From Halosolutus gelatinilyticus (GTDB lineage: Archaea; Halobacteriota; Halobacteria; Halobacteriales; Natrialbaceae), in NCBI RefSeq assembly GCF_023028105.1, contig NZ_CP095491.1, forward strand, positions 1,488,001 through 1,552,000: a stretch of DNA of 64,000 nucleotides. Direction: 5' to 3'. Both the position numbers and the translations under genes were made by a program. Under the pieces are notes generated by a model. The model did no database searches, was not told the DNA's origin, and saw only the letters and a list, made by a program, of their open reading frames with translations. Positions 7,643 to 15,570 of this stretch are shown here, one piece after another (position 1 is the first letter of the stretch; every line of letters starts with the position of its first letter).

Positions 7643-9577
7643 TTACTCGCTCTCCTCGTCGGATTCGGTCGAGAGCGTTACGGAAGTCGTGTCGCTCTTT
7701 CCGGCGACGTCGGTCACTCGAAGCGTGATCGTCCGCGTCTCGTCCCACGTTTCGTCGCCGCAGCTCTCGCCGCCGACGATGATCGAGAACGCTTTCGCGT
7801 CCGTCTCGAAATCGCTGTCGCTGTCCGTGTCCCACTCGTAGGCTTCGATATCGACTTCGGACTCGGAGGGCGAAGCGTCGAGGCCGACTTGCGTTCCCTG
7901 CGGGAGGTCCGTCGTCTCGGCGTCAGCAGGGGTAGTTTCGATCTGTGCGGTCGGCCCGTCACAGTCGGCGATCTCGACGGTCGTCGACGCCGACGCCGTC
8001 CTGTCGAAGGAGTCCCGGAACGTAATCTCCGCCTCGTAAGTGCCCGGTTCATCGTAGGCGTGCCTGTCGATGGTGACGGCTGAACTCCACTCCTCGAACG
8101 CCGGCTCCTCGTCGTCACCGATCGCGTGGTCAATTTTCCACTCGTAGGAGTACTCGTCTATCAACTCGTTTCGACGCTCGGGGTCGTCAACGCCTTCGAA
8201 GGTGAGTTCGTATTCGAAGATGACGTCCTCGCCCGCACAGTGCGGTCCGGGCTCGTCAAGGCTGATGGTAGCTTCGGGTGCTGGCGGTTTCTCGCTCTCG
8301 ACGTATGCGTACACGCTCGTGTCGTAGTCCGGATCGTACGTCGCGACGAACGCGGTACCGTCGACCACCGCTGGCGCGGCGTTCATCGACGCGGGATACC
8401 GCCTCTCGGCGCCTCGGCTGAGAATCTTCCCCGTCTCGGCGTCGACGGCGTACAGACCGTCGCCGCCCGTCCCGGCGTACAGGGTCTCGCCGGCTACCGC
8501 CAGTTCGCTGACCACGGTCACGTTGTCTCCGTCGAAGGTGGTCGTCCAGCGCTCGGCGCCGGTCTCGGCGTCGAACGCGCGCAGTTCGCTGTTGTCGTTC
8601 TCGCCGTCGTATCGATTTACCGCGTAGACGGTGTCGTTCCCGACGGCCGGCGTCCGTGCGTCGGAGACGGACCACCGCTGGTCGCCCGTGGCGGCGTCGA
8701 ACGCGTAGAGGTTGTGCCAATAGTTCTCGGAACCGGCGCTGATGTACACCGTGTCGTCGGCGACCACGGGAGCGGTAAACGTCATGTCTATGGTCGATCC
8801 GTCGGCGAGTTCCGGCAACTCGACGCGCCAGCGTTCCTCGCCGGTGTCGGCTGCAAGCGCACACAGCGCCCCCCGTTGGGACATACCGACGCCAACGTAC
8901 ACCGTGTCGCCGGCGACGGCGGGTGTGGTGTCGGGCTTCCAGTCCACGTCTTCTGTTGCGGGGTCGAACGTCCACTCGACACTCCCGTCCGCGGGATCGA
9001 ACGCAGTGACGGTACGACTGCGGACGCTACTGGTGACGTGGTTGCCCGTGGTCGCGTATAGCGTTCCGTTCGCAAAAGTTGGCGAGCGGGAAACGCCCCT
9101 TTCCGACTGCCAGAGTTCCGACCCGTTTTCGGCGTCGAGCGCGAGCAGCGGGCCGTCGCCGATGAACAGGCGGCCGTCCGCGACCACCGGCGTCGATCGG
9201 GCTCTCATATCCGTCTCGACGCGCCATTCGTGTGACCCGTCGCTCGCGTCGACCGCGTGGACGTATCCCATCCCACTCATGCGGGTGTCTTCCAGCGAGG
9301 CGAAGTAGAGCGTTCCATCCGCGAGTACGGGACCCGATCTGATCCCCCAGCGTCCGACCTCGTCGTAGTCGACGTTCCACGCCGACTCGAGGTGTCGTCT
9401 GGGACCCTCCGCGTCGGTTGAACCCGTGTTCGCGGCGTCCCCCTGAAACTGCGGCCAGGGACCCGCTTCGGTATCCGTGTCTGCCTGCGAGAACGGTTCT
9501 GTGCCTGCAACGGTGCCACCGAGTGCCAGCGCAGACGCGGCTGTACCCAGGAATACGCGTCGGTATGTGCGTACCAT
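7643..9577 (-). CDS. Tat-exported PQQ-like beta-propeller protein with C-terminal PKD-type domains
   Basis: This 644-residue protein begins with a twin-arginine signal (YRRVFLGTAASALALGG). Residues about 40-430 contain repeated PQQ-enzyme-type blades (PQFQGDAANTG, DGTLYFASLE, DAENGSELWQ, AADTGEERWR, DAATGDQRWS, DAETGAERWT, DAETGKILSR). Two Ig/PKD-like domains follow (about 435-535 and 540-640; IDRHAYDEPGTYEAEITF, GLDASPSES, ITLRVTDVAGKSDTTSVTL). It is probably an extracellular binding or scaffold protein, because PQQ-cofactor residues cannot be confirmed. Two cysteines in the PKD-like part (EIADCDGP, GGESCGDE) could form a disulfide outside the cell. It converges with the HdrD-like gene, only 14 bp apart. 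Confidence 0.85.
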   Translation of the reverse strand: MVRTYRRVFLGTAASALALGGTVAGTEPFSQADTDTEAGPWPQFQGDAANTGSTDAEGPRRHLESAWNVDYDEVGRWGIRSGPVLADGTLYFASLEDTRMSGMGYVHAVDASDGSHEWRVETDMRARSTPVVADGRLFIGDGPLLALDAENGSELWQSERGVSRSPTFANGTLYATTGNHVTSSVRSRTVTAFDPADGSVEWTFDPATEDVDWKPDTTPAVAGDTVYVGVGMSQRGALCALAADTGEERWRVELPELADGSTIDMTFTAPVVADDTVYISAGSENYWHNLYAFDAATGDQRWSVSDARTPAVGNDTVYAVNRYDGENDNSELRAFDAETGAERWTTTFDGDNVTVVSELAVAGETLYAGTGGDGLYAVDAETGKILSRGAERRYPASMNAAPAVVDGTAFVATYDPDYDTSVYAYVESEKPPAPEATISLDEPGPHCAGEDVIFEYELTFEGVDDPERRNELIDEYSYEWKIDHAIGDDEEPAFEEWSSAVTIDRHAYDEPGTYEAEITFRDSFDRTASASTTVEIADCDGPTAQIETTPADAETTDLPQGTQVGLDASPSESEVDIEAYEWDTDSDSDFETDAKAFSIIVGGESCGDETWDETRTITLRVTDVAGKSDTTSVTLSTESDEESE

Positions 9578-9842
9578 ACTCCGCCTGATTCCAATTTTCT
9601 CCGTTACTATACATTTGATAATCGATCATTGTGGGTTCGTGAACAGTTACGGTGGCGCCGTTCAGGGGCACAAGTAACTCAACCGGAAACAGATACCACG
9701 GCGGAATCACCAAGAGCGGTCGCCAGCAGCGTCCCCTTTTGCGGCCGTTCCCCTCGTGGTGGTCACTCGGGTGACACGTCGGCGTTCGTCTGGAGGTCAG
9801 CGACAGTCGATCCGTCGGAGGCCGCCGAACAGGAAGTCCGGG

Positions 9843-10553
9843 CTACGCCGAAGCGTTTTCGGGCTTGCTTACCGCTTCGCTTCGCTCGCGAACGTACTCG
9901 ACGAAGTTGTCGAAGACGAGTTTGGCCTCGCAGGCCCGCTGGTAGTTCTCCTCGGTGATTTCGTCGAGGACCGATCGGCGCCGCTCCTCGGAGAGGTCCT
10001 TCCGAAGAACGAGTTCGCGGGCGGTCTTGATGTCGTACTCGGGGTGGAACTGGACGCCGAAGACCCGCCCTCTTCGGAAGCCGTGGTTCGAGTACTCGTT
10101 CTCGGCGAGTGACTCGGCCCCCGGCGGGAGTTCGGTCACGGCATCGTAGTGGCTCGTGAAGACGGTGAACTCCCGGGAGATACCGTCGAACAGCCGCGAG
10201 TCGCCACCGTGTTCGATTTCGCTGTAGCCGACCTCGTAGACGCCCATGGCCTCGACGGTGCCGCCGAGAACGTCCGCGAGCAACTGGTGGCCCCAGCAGA
10301 TCCCGAGAATCGGAAGCTCGCGATCGATCGCCCCCCTCACCCACTCCTTCGTCGTCTCGATCCACTCCTCGTCCCAGTAGACCGACGATCGAGAGCCGGT
10401 GACGACGGCGCCGTCGAAGTCGAACCCGTCGGGGACCTCGCCCTCGGTGACGTCAAACTCCGCCAGCGAGGCGTCGAGTTCGCGCCGGAAGTTTCGCGTC
10501 GTGTTCACGTCCCGGTGGGCGGCGTTCAGGACGGCGAGCCGAAGCTGTCTCAT
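9843..10553 (-). CDS. Type 1 glutamine amidotransferase (class I GATase)
   Basis: This 236-residue class I glutamine amidotransferase domain has the nucleophile elbow GICWGHQLLA (Cys) and the His/Glu dyad region GVQFHPEYD. It belongs to the GMP synthase-like stand-alone group that releases ammonia from glutamine. No synthetase partner is adjacent, so the acceptor is unknown. The upstream promoter has a strong TATA (TATTTATAT on the minus strand at 10574-10582), 21-29 nt before the ATG. The divergently transcribed strand has no gene nearby. Confidence 0.88.
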   Translation of the reverse strand: MRQLRLAVLNAAHRDVNTTRNFRRELDASLAEFDVTEGEVPDGFDFDGAVVTGSRSSVYWDEEWIETTKEWVRGAIDRELPILGICWGHQLLADVLGGTVEAMGVYEVGYSEIEHGGDSRLFDGISREFTVFTSHYDAVTELPPGAESLAENEYSNHGFRRGRVFGVQFHPEYDIKTARELVLRKDLSEERRRSVLDEITEENYQRACEAKLVFDNFVEYVRERSEAVSKPENASA

Positions 10554-10573
10554 CGGCGGCTAGTGACCGCTCG

Positions 10574-10582
10574 ATATAAATA
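10574..10582 (-). promoter_or_regulatory. TATA box of the glutamine amidotransferase gene
   Basis: TATTTATAT on the minus strand, 21-29 nt before the ATG at 10553. It is a strong A+T island in G+C-rich surroundings. Confidence 0.6.
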
Positions 10583-10722
10583 GGCCTTCCGTCGCATCCC
10601 GGCCTTGCCGCGACCGCAGACGGCGGCCCGAGCGGTTCGATCGCATCGGCGCCGCGGGCGACCCGCGCGACTCGATCGCGTCGCCGCGGACGGCGCGTCG
10701 GGATCGATCGACCGCACGGGAC

Positions 10723-12057
10723 TCACATTGAGTGGTACGACCCGTCCTCGTCCCGACGGAACCGGTCGCCGGTATCGAACCAGTTGTCTTCGAATCGGCC
10801 GCGGTCACCGTCGGCATCGCCGCTGTGATCGGGTTCGCCCTCGCCGGCGGGTTCGTCAGTGCCGTCGAGGCCGTCGTCGCTCGCGGCGGATTCCGCGGCT
10901 TCCTCGATCGCGGGCTCGTACCACTCCTCGTCGTCGGTTCCGGACGCGGCGACGTAGTCCGTCGCGAGCACCGGACCCGACAGCTGGAGACGCCCTTCAA
11001 CCGCGCCGTCGAGGGTGGTTCCCTCGTCGTCGACGAGACGGGCCCGACAGTCCGGGAGCGGACGGCCGACGCCGGTACCCGCGACGGGGTCGGTTCCCGT
11101 CGTCTGGCACAGCGCGGTCGGACACTCGAGTCGGCCGTACGCGCGAACCATCGGGACGTCGCGCGCCGCGTACGGGGCGACGAGGTCCTGGTCGGTCGCC
11201 TCGTCGCAGATCACGAGGTCGACGGCCTCGATCGCCGCGAATCCCTCGTCGGCCGCGAGTTCGCGAACCACCGTCGCGCGGCCGGCGAGGACGGTCACGT
11301 CGCGGGCGTCGATCGCGGTCAGCGCGTCACCCGGATCGAAGGCCCGATCGAGCACCAGCGTTCCGCCGACGTAGAGCAACGGGAGCGCGATCCGGAACAG
11401 ACCGTCGGCGGCGGACAGCGGCGTCGATACGAGTCCCGAGTCGTCGCCCGAGAGCCCCCACGTTACGGCGGCCGTGATGCAGTTCCACTCGACGGCGCTC
11501 GCCGAGTAGCCGACGATCGGCCGACCGGTTTCGCCGTGCAGCGCGAGCAGCGGGCCGTCGCGATCGGCGTCCTCGTCGACTGACACGGCCACTCGGTCGC
11601 CGTCCTCGGTCGACGTCCGATCGGTTTCGGCGAGTTTCTCGAGCGTCACGGATCGGTCGAACGGGATCGAACGCACGAGGTCCCGCTGGGCGGCCTCGGA
11701 GACGACGAGGTCGGGATCGAGCACCTCGAACGGGCGCTTGACGGTCGCCGGCGTCAGCCGGTGCGAGATCGGGGCGTACGTCGCGCCGAGTCGACGACAG
11801 GCGAACAGGAGCGCGATCGAGGCGACCCGGTTCCTCGAGACGTAACAGACGGTGTCGCCGACGCCGACGTCCAGCGCCGCGAGGCGCTCGGCCGTTCGAT
11901 CGACGATCGCGGCGAGTTCGCCGTAGGAGACGCGATCATCGTGGACCGTCTCGGCGGGCGCGTAGAGACGGTGCTCCGAGACGTCCACGATCGCAGTACG
12001 GTCGGGGAAGCGATCGGCCCGGCGAGCCAGCGAAAGCGTCACGGTCGTCCCGTCCAC
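10723..12057 (-). CDS. Truncated, degenerate adenylate-forming enzyme (acyl-CoA synthetase homologue)
   Basis: The protein (444 residues from GTG 12057) resembles the large N-terminal domain of AMP-forming acyl-CoA synthetases (ALARRADRFPDRTAIVD start, ACRRLGATYAPISHRLTP, WFDTGDRFRRDEDG near the end). Three features are abnormal. The phosphate loop reads LHGETGRPIV and has lost the conserved Thr/Ser-Gly-Thr-Thr-Gly-x-Pro-Lys. The (Y/F)G-x-TE motif reads YGRLECP. The protein stops just after the A8-type DTGD segment, so the C-terminal domain with the catalytic Lys is absent. The start is uncertain: GTG 12057 gives a family-like N-terminus, and the frame is open to 12435. It is probably inactive or repurposed. 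I see no continuation in another frame downstream. Confidence 0.6.
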   Translation of the reverse strand: MDGTTVTLSLARRADRFPDRTAIVDVSEHRLYAPAETVHDDRVSYGELAAIVDRTAERLAALDVGVGDTVCYVSRNRVASIALLFACRRLGATYAPISHRLTPATVKRPFEVLDPDLVVSEAAQRDLVRSIPFDRSVTLEKLAETDRTSTEDGDRVAVSVDEDADRDGPLLALHGETGRPIVGYSASAVEWNCITAAVTWGLSGDDSGLVSTPLSAADGLFRIALPLLYVGGTLVLDRAFDPGDALTAIDARDVTVLAGRATVVRELAADEGFAAIEAVDLVICDEATDQDLVAPYAARDVPMVRAYGRLECPTALCQTTGTDPVAGTGVGRPLPDCRARLVDDEGTTLDGAVEGRLQLSGPVLATDYVAASGTDDEEWYEPAIEEAAESAASDDGLDGTDEPAGEGEPDHSGDADGDRGRFEDNWFDTGDRFRRDEDGSYHSM

Positions 12058-12204
12058 GCTCTCGTACGTAGTACGTCGGGGGTCAGTCGCAAGCACGAAC
12101 GGCGCGGGTCGCGCCGACCCGATTCGCGACCTGCGCGTTCGCGGGGGCAACTTTCCCGTAGTGCAGGCGTGCTCGTTATCTCCGTTCCGGTGATACCGGT
12201 CGTA

Positions 12205-12915
12205 ATGATCGGAGGCGACCCTGATTTCGACCCGGAAGCGTCCGAAGAGCGGGAGATCGGTCGCGAGATGGTCGACAAGAGTACTGGCCTCGGGTCGGTC
12301 ACCGCGCACCTCTACCGGGGGGAAATCTCGCGCGTCACCACCTGGCGCGATCGACTCGACCAGACCACCAACTGGGCGGTCACTGTCATGGCCGCGATCC
12401 TCGTCTATGCGTTCTCGAGCGACGGGACCTCGCACGTGATCCTGCTGATCGGGATGCTCGTGATGTCGGTGTTTCTCGGGATCGAGGCGCGGCGGTACCA
12501 GAGCTACGACGTGTGGCGTTCGCGGGTGCGATTGCTGCAGGAGAACCTGTTCGCGAACGCCCTCGATCCGTCCGCGGGCGTGGAACTATCGCGCTGGCGA
12601 GCGGAGTTGAGCGAAGACTACCGCAACCCGACGATCAAGATGCCGTATTCCGAGGCGCTCGGGCGACGTCTCCGTCGGGTGTACCTCCCGTTACTAACCG
12701 TTATGCTGGTCAGCTGGCTGTTCCGGATCGGCGCGTACTACCCGGGCCAGACCTGGTGGCAGGCCGCGTCGATAGCCTGGGTACCGGGCTCGGTCGTCCT
12801 CGGCGGCGTCCTGCTCGGCTACGGGCTCGCGGTGGGGATCGCCTACTGGCCGCGTAACCGGCAGGCGAAAGGCGAGGTCGAGGAGACCGATTACGGCGAG
12901 TGGAAAGAGTCCTGA
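12205..12915 (+). CDS. DUF2270 family membrane protein
   Basis: This 236-residue protein matches the haloarchaeal/bacterial DUF2270 pattern: REMVDKSTGLGSVTAHLYRGE, RVTTWRDRLDQTTNWAV, then pairs of hydrophobic helices (about 56-95 and 165-220), with YQSYDVWRSRVRLLQENLFA between them. The function is unknown; it is an integral membrane protein, probably with four helices. The ATG at 12205 was chosen because the protein signature begins shortly after it; upstream in-frame sequence lies antisense to the adenylate-forming gene. The gene is divergent from that neighbour. Confidence 0.85.
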   Translation: MIGGDPDFDPEASEEREIGREMVDKSTGLGSVTAHLYRGEISRVTTWRDRLDQTTNWAVTVMAAILVYAFSSDGTSHVILLIGMLVMSVFLGIEARRYQSYDVWRSRVRLLQENLFANALDPSAGVELSRWRAELSEDYRNPTIKMPYSEALGRRLRRVYLPLLTVMLVSWLFRIGAYYPGQTWWQAASIAWVPGSVVLGGVLLGYGLAVGIAYWPRNRQAKGEVEETDYGEWKES

Positions 12916-12973
12916 CGCCGGGACGGTTCGTCGGATCGCTCGAACATGAACCCTTCGGCGGAGGACGACCCGA

Positions 12974-13762
12974 TCACCCCCACTCGTCTTCGGTTCCGGT
13001 TTCGAGAGCGTCCGCGAGCAGGTCGTTGACCGTCCGCGATCGCTCGACGAAGCACAGGTGGCCCGCGCCGTCGATCGGGACGAACTCGCCGCGCGGGAGG
13101 CTGCGCGCGAGGTCTTCGCCAGCCTCGTCTGGAACGAGTTCGTCGTCGGTGCCGTGGATCACGCGCGTCGGCTGAGTGACCTCCACGAGCCAGTCCGTCG
13201 CATCGAACTCCTCGAGTGCGGCGACCTGCGCCTCCCAGCCCGCTCGATCGGCGTCGCCGTCCGCCCGCCAGTCGACGACGCCGTCCACCGCGTCGGGCTG
13301 AGACTCGAGGAAGTCCTCCGAGAGGCCCGCCGCGAGCGAGTCACGGAGCGCCGCCCGATCGTCCGGCGGCGCGAACAGCGGGTCGAGATCGTACGTCTCG
13401 CCCCGCGGCGCGGTTCCGAACAGCGTCAGCGTCTCGACCCGGTTCGTGGTCCGGGCCGCGGCGAGCGCGACGGCACCGCCGAGACCGCAGCCGGCGACGT
13501 GCGCTTTTCGGACGCCGCACTCGTTCAGCACGGCCGTCAGGTCCCCGACGAGCGTCTCCAGCGCGTACGGACCCGGCGGCGCGTCCGATCGACCCGTCCC
13601 CCGGAGGTCCCAGACGATCGCCTCGTACGGGCCGGCGACGGCGGCGTGTTGCCACCCCCACAGCCAGCCCCCGAGGCCGGCCTCGGGGACGAAGACGACG
13701 GGATCGCCGTCGCCCTGGCGATCGTAGTACAGCGAGACGGAGCCGGTAGCGGCGGTGGGCAT
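12974..13762 (-). CDS. Alpha/beta-fold hydrolase homologue without the Ser nucleophile
   Basis: This 262-residue alpha/beta hydrolase-fold protein has VVFVPEAGLGGWLWG (oxyanion-loop region), VWDLRGTGRSDAP, a nucleophile-elbow region, RVIHGTDDELVP (acid region) and GAGHLCFVE (His region). The elbow reads AGCGLGGAVA. Where the family has G-x-S-x-G-G, the Ser position (residue 93) is Gly and a Cys (92) precedes it. The acid and His are kept. It may be non-hydrolytic, or use Cys92 in a shifted geometry. The ATG at 13762 gives the usual family N-terminus, and the gene appears monocistronic. Confidence 0.8.
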   Translation of the reverse strand: MPTAATGSVSLYYDRQGDGDPVVFVPEAGLGGWLWGWQHAAVAGPYEAIVWDLRGTGRSDAPPGPYALETLVGDLTAVLNECGVRKAHVAGCGLGGAVALAAARTTNRVETLTLFGTAPRGETYDLDPLFAPPDDRAALRDSLAAGLSEDFLESQPDAVDGVVDWRADGDADRAGWEAQVAALEEFDATDWLVEVTQPTRVIHGTDDELVPDEAGEDLARSLPRGEFVPIDGAGHLCFVERSRTVNDLLADALETGTEDEWG

Positions 13763-13898
13763 GGGTGAACGAACGCGCGAATCGGGGAAAGAAGGCGGGG
13801 TTTCGACTCGAGGCTATCGCGGCCTCCAATACTCCCCGGTCCGTTCAATAGCGAAACCGTTAGGAAGACAGATACGTCTCCGTTCGGACGGGTGAATC

Positions 13899-14129
13899 AT
13901 GGTTCCCGACGATCGATCGAATCGGCGATCGATCCGGACTCCCTCCCGCAGACGGCTGCTCGCGCCGGGCGGCGGCGGTCTTACCGCCGCCTTCGCGGGC
14001 TGTACCGGCCTTCGGACGCGAACCCTCTACGAACCGGAGACGATCGAGGCCGACGGGTTGCTGGGCCGAGTGTACGAGATCGAAGGCCACCTGGTTCGAA
14101 CGCTCCCGGGATACGATCACCTCGAATGA
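13899..14129 (+). CDS. Small putative Tat lipoprotein (hypothetical)
   Basis: A 76-residue reading frame has an N-terminal segment RSIRTPSRRRLLAPGGGGLTAAFAGC that looks like a twin-arginine signal followed by a haloarchaeal lipobox (FAGC). About 40 mature residues follow (LYEPETIEADGLLGRVYEIEGHLV). No family is recognised. It could be a real short lipoprotein or the remnant of a longer one; the opposite strand also has an open frame. The signal-like start is the main support. Confidence 0.4.
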   Translation: MVPDDRSNRRSIRTPSRRRLLAPGGGGLTAAFAGCTGLRTRTLYEPETIEADGLLGRVYEIEGHLVRTLPGYDHLE

Positions 14130-14166
14130 GCGCAGGCAACCCGATCGAGCGGCCGCCGGAACTACT

Positions 14167-15429
14167 TCAGCCCGCCAGATACGCCTGGGCCGCCGCCGCG
14201 AGAACCTCCCCCGCGGTCAGGACCTCCTCCCACGCGATCGACTCCTCGGGGAAGTGGGCCTGGTCGACGGTTCCCGGCCCGAACAGCACGGTCGGAATCT
14301 CGGCGCGCACGTAGTGGCGGCTGTCGGCGCCGTAAGTCGCACCGCGGACGTCGGTGTCCTCGAGTCCGGCGTCGGCCATCGCCGACTGAACCGCCCGAAC
14401 GACCGGTTCGTCGGCGTCGGTCTCCGCGGGTTCGAACTGGATCGAGAAGCGCTCGAACGTCGGCGGGTGGGATTCGAGGAACGAGTCCTCGGCGACGACC
14501 GCGGCCAGTCGCTCCTCAAACTCCCGTTCGACCTCGGCGACCGTCTCGCCGGGCGCCACGCCGATTCGGACCTCCGCTTCGAGCCGGTCCGGCACTGACG
14601 ACGCCCACCGGCCCGCCTCCACGCGGCCGAAACAGACCGGCCACGAGATCGGGAACTCCTCGTATAACGGGTGGCTCACGCGCTCGGCACGCTCGGCCTC
14701 CAGATCCTCGAACGCCCGGCGGATGCGCTCGAACCTGGGGAGGACCGACTCACCCCGCCAGCGGGACGCCGCGTGCGCCGATCGGCCCTCGAGTCGGAGC
14801 CGCTTCATCACGCTTCCCTCCGTCGCCGTCACCGGCCGACACTCGGTCGGCTCGGCGACGATCGCCGCGTCCCGCGAGAACGGGTACGGGTTCTCGATCG
14901 CCGCGGCCGCCGCGCCGATGCCGCCCTCTTCTTCGCCGACGACGCTCTCGACGACGAGCCGGCCGTCGACGTCCGGTTCCGACGCCGCGAGGTGGCGGGC
15001 CGCGAACACGCACGTCGCCAACCCGGCTTTCATGTCCGCCGCGCCGCGGGCGACGAGCCGACCGGCCGCGCCGGCGTCGTCGACCCACCGCGGTTCGAAC
15101 GGATCGCCCTTCCAGCCGCTGCCCGTCGGGACCACGTCGACGTGGCCATTCAGTACGAGGGTTCGGCCGGCGCCCGGGTCGCCGAACTCGAGTACGCCCG
15201 CGACGCTCGGCCGATCGGCCGTCTCGATCTCGTCGGAGTCGTCCGGAAACGACGGGTGGCCAGCGAGGACCTCCGTGTCGGCGTCCCACCGGTAGGTCTC
15301 GAAGCCGGCGTCAGAGAGGTACTCTCGGATCCACTCCTGGGCGGGCGCCTCGTTTCCAGCCGTCGACTCGAACCCGCAGAGTTCGTCGACGAACGACCGC
15401 AGTTCGTCGTCCCACGCCGAAATTTGCAT
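14167..15429 (-). CDS. M20 family metallopeptidase (ArgE/DapE-type deacylase)
   Basis: This 420-residue M20 metallohydrolase has the canonical zinc-site motifs LNGHVDVVPTG, ARGAADMKAGLA, VGEEEGGIGA and AEPTEC, and the C-terminal ATYGADSRHY and FGPG. The family removes acyl groups from amino acids or cleaves dipeptides with two metal ions. The substrate (acetyl-ornithine, succinyl-diaminopimelate or another) cannot be decided from sequence. It has the normal family length. The gene lies 141 bp downstream of alaS in the same direction as other minus-strand genes and may have its own promoter. Confidence 0.9.
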   Translation of the reverse strand: MQISAWDDELRSFVDELCGFESTAGNEAPAQEWIREYLSDAGFETYRWDADTEVLAGHPSFPDDSDEIETADRPSVAGVLEFGDPGAGRTLVLNGHVDVVPTGSGWKGDPFEPRWVDDAGAAGRLVARGAADMKAGLATCVFAARHLAASEPDVDGRLVVESVVGEEEGGIGAAAAAIENPYPFSRDAAIVAEPTECRPVTATEGSVMKRLRLEGRSAHAASRWRGESVLPRFERIRRAFEDLEAERAERVSHPLYEEFPISWPVCFGRVEAGRWASSVPDRLEAEVRIGVAPGETVAEVEREFEERLAAVVAEDSFLESHPPTFERFSIQFEPAETDADEPVVRAVQSAMADAGLEDTDVRGATYGADSRHYVRAEIPTVLFGPGTVDQAHFPEESIAWEEVLTAGEVLAAAAQAYLAG

Positions 15430-15570
15430 GCGTGAACAGCGGACGCGCTCGTGAAAATACCAGCGGGTTCGCGGTCGATCGGGAGCGTCGACCCCGACGG
15501 CGGGCGGCGCGATCGCTCGGCGGTCGAACGGGCGGAGAGAAACCTGGCGGCCGGTCGGAGTGGCGGCCGA

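Noticed and set aside
5415-7835. 806-codon frame antisense to the HdrD-like gene
   Set aside because: Shadow of the sense gene; the product is a low-complexity Arg/Val/Asp-rich string.
12058-12435. N-terminal extension of the degenerate adenylate-forming enzyme to the ATG at 12435
   Set aside because: The extra 126 residues lie antisense to the DUF2270 gene and show no family character.
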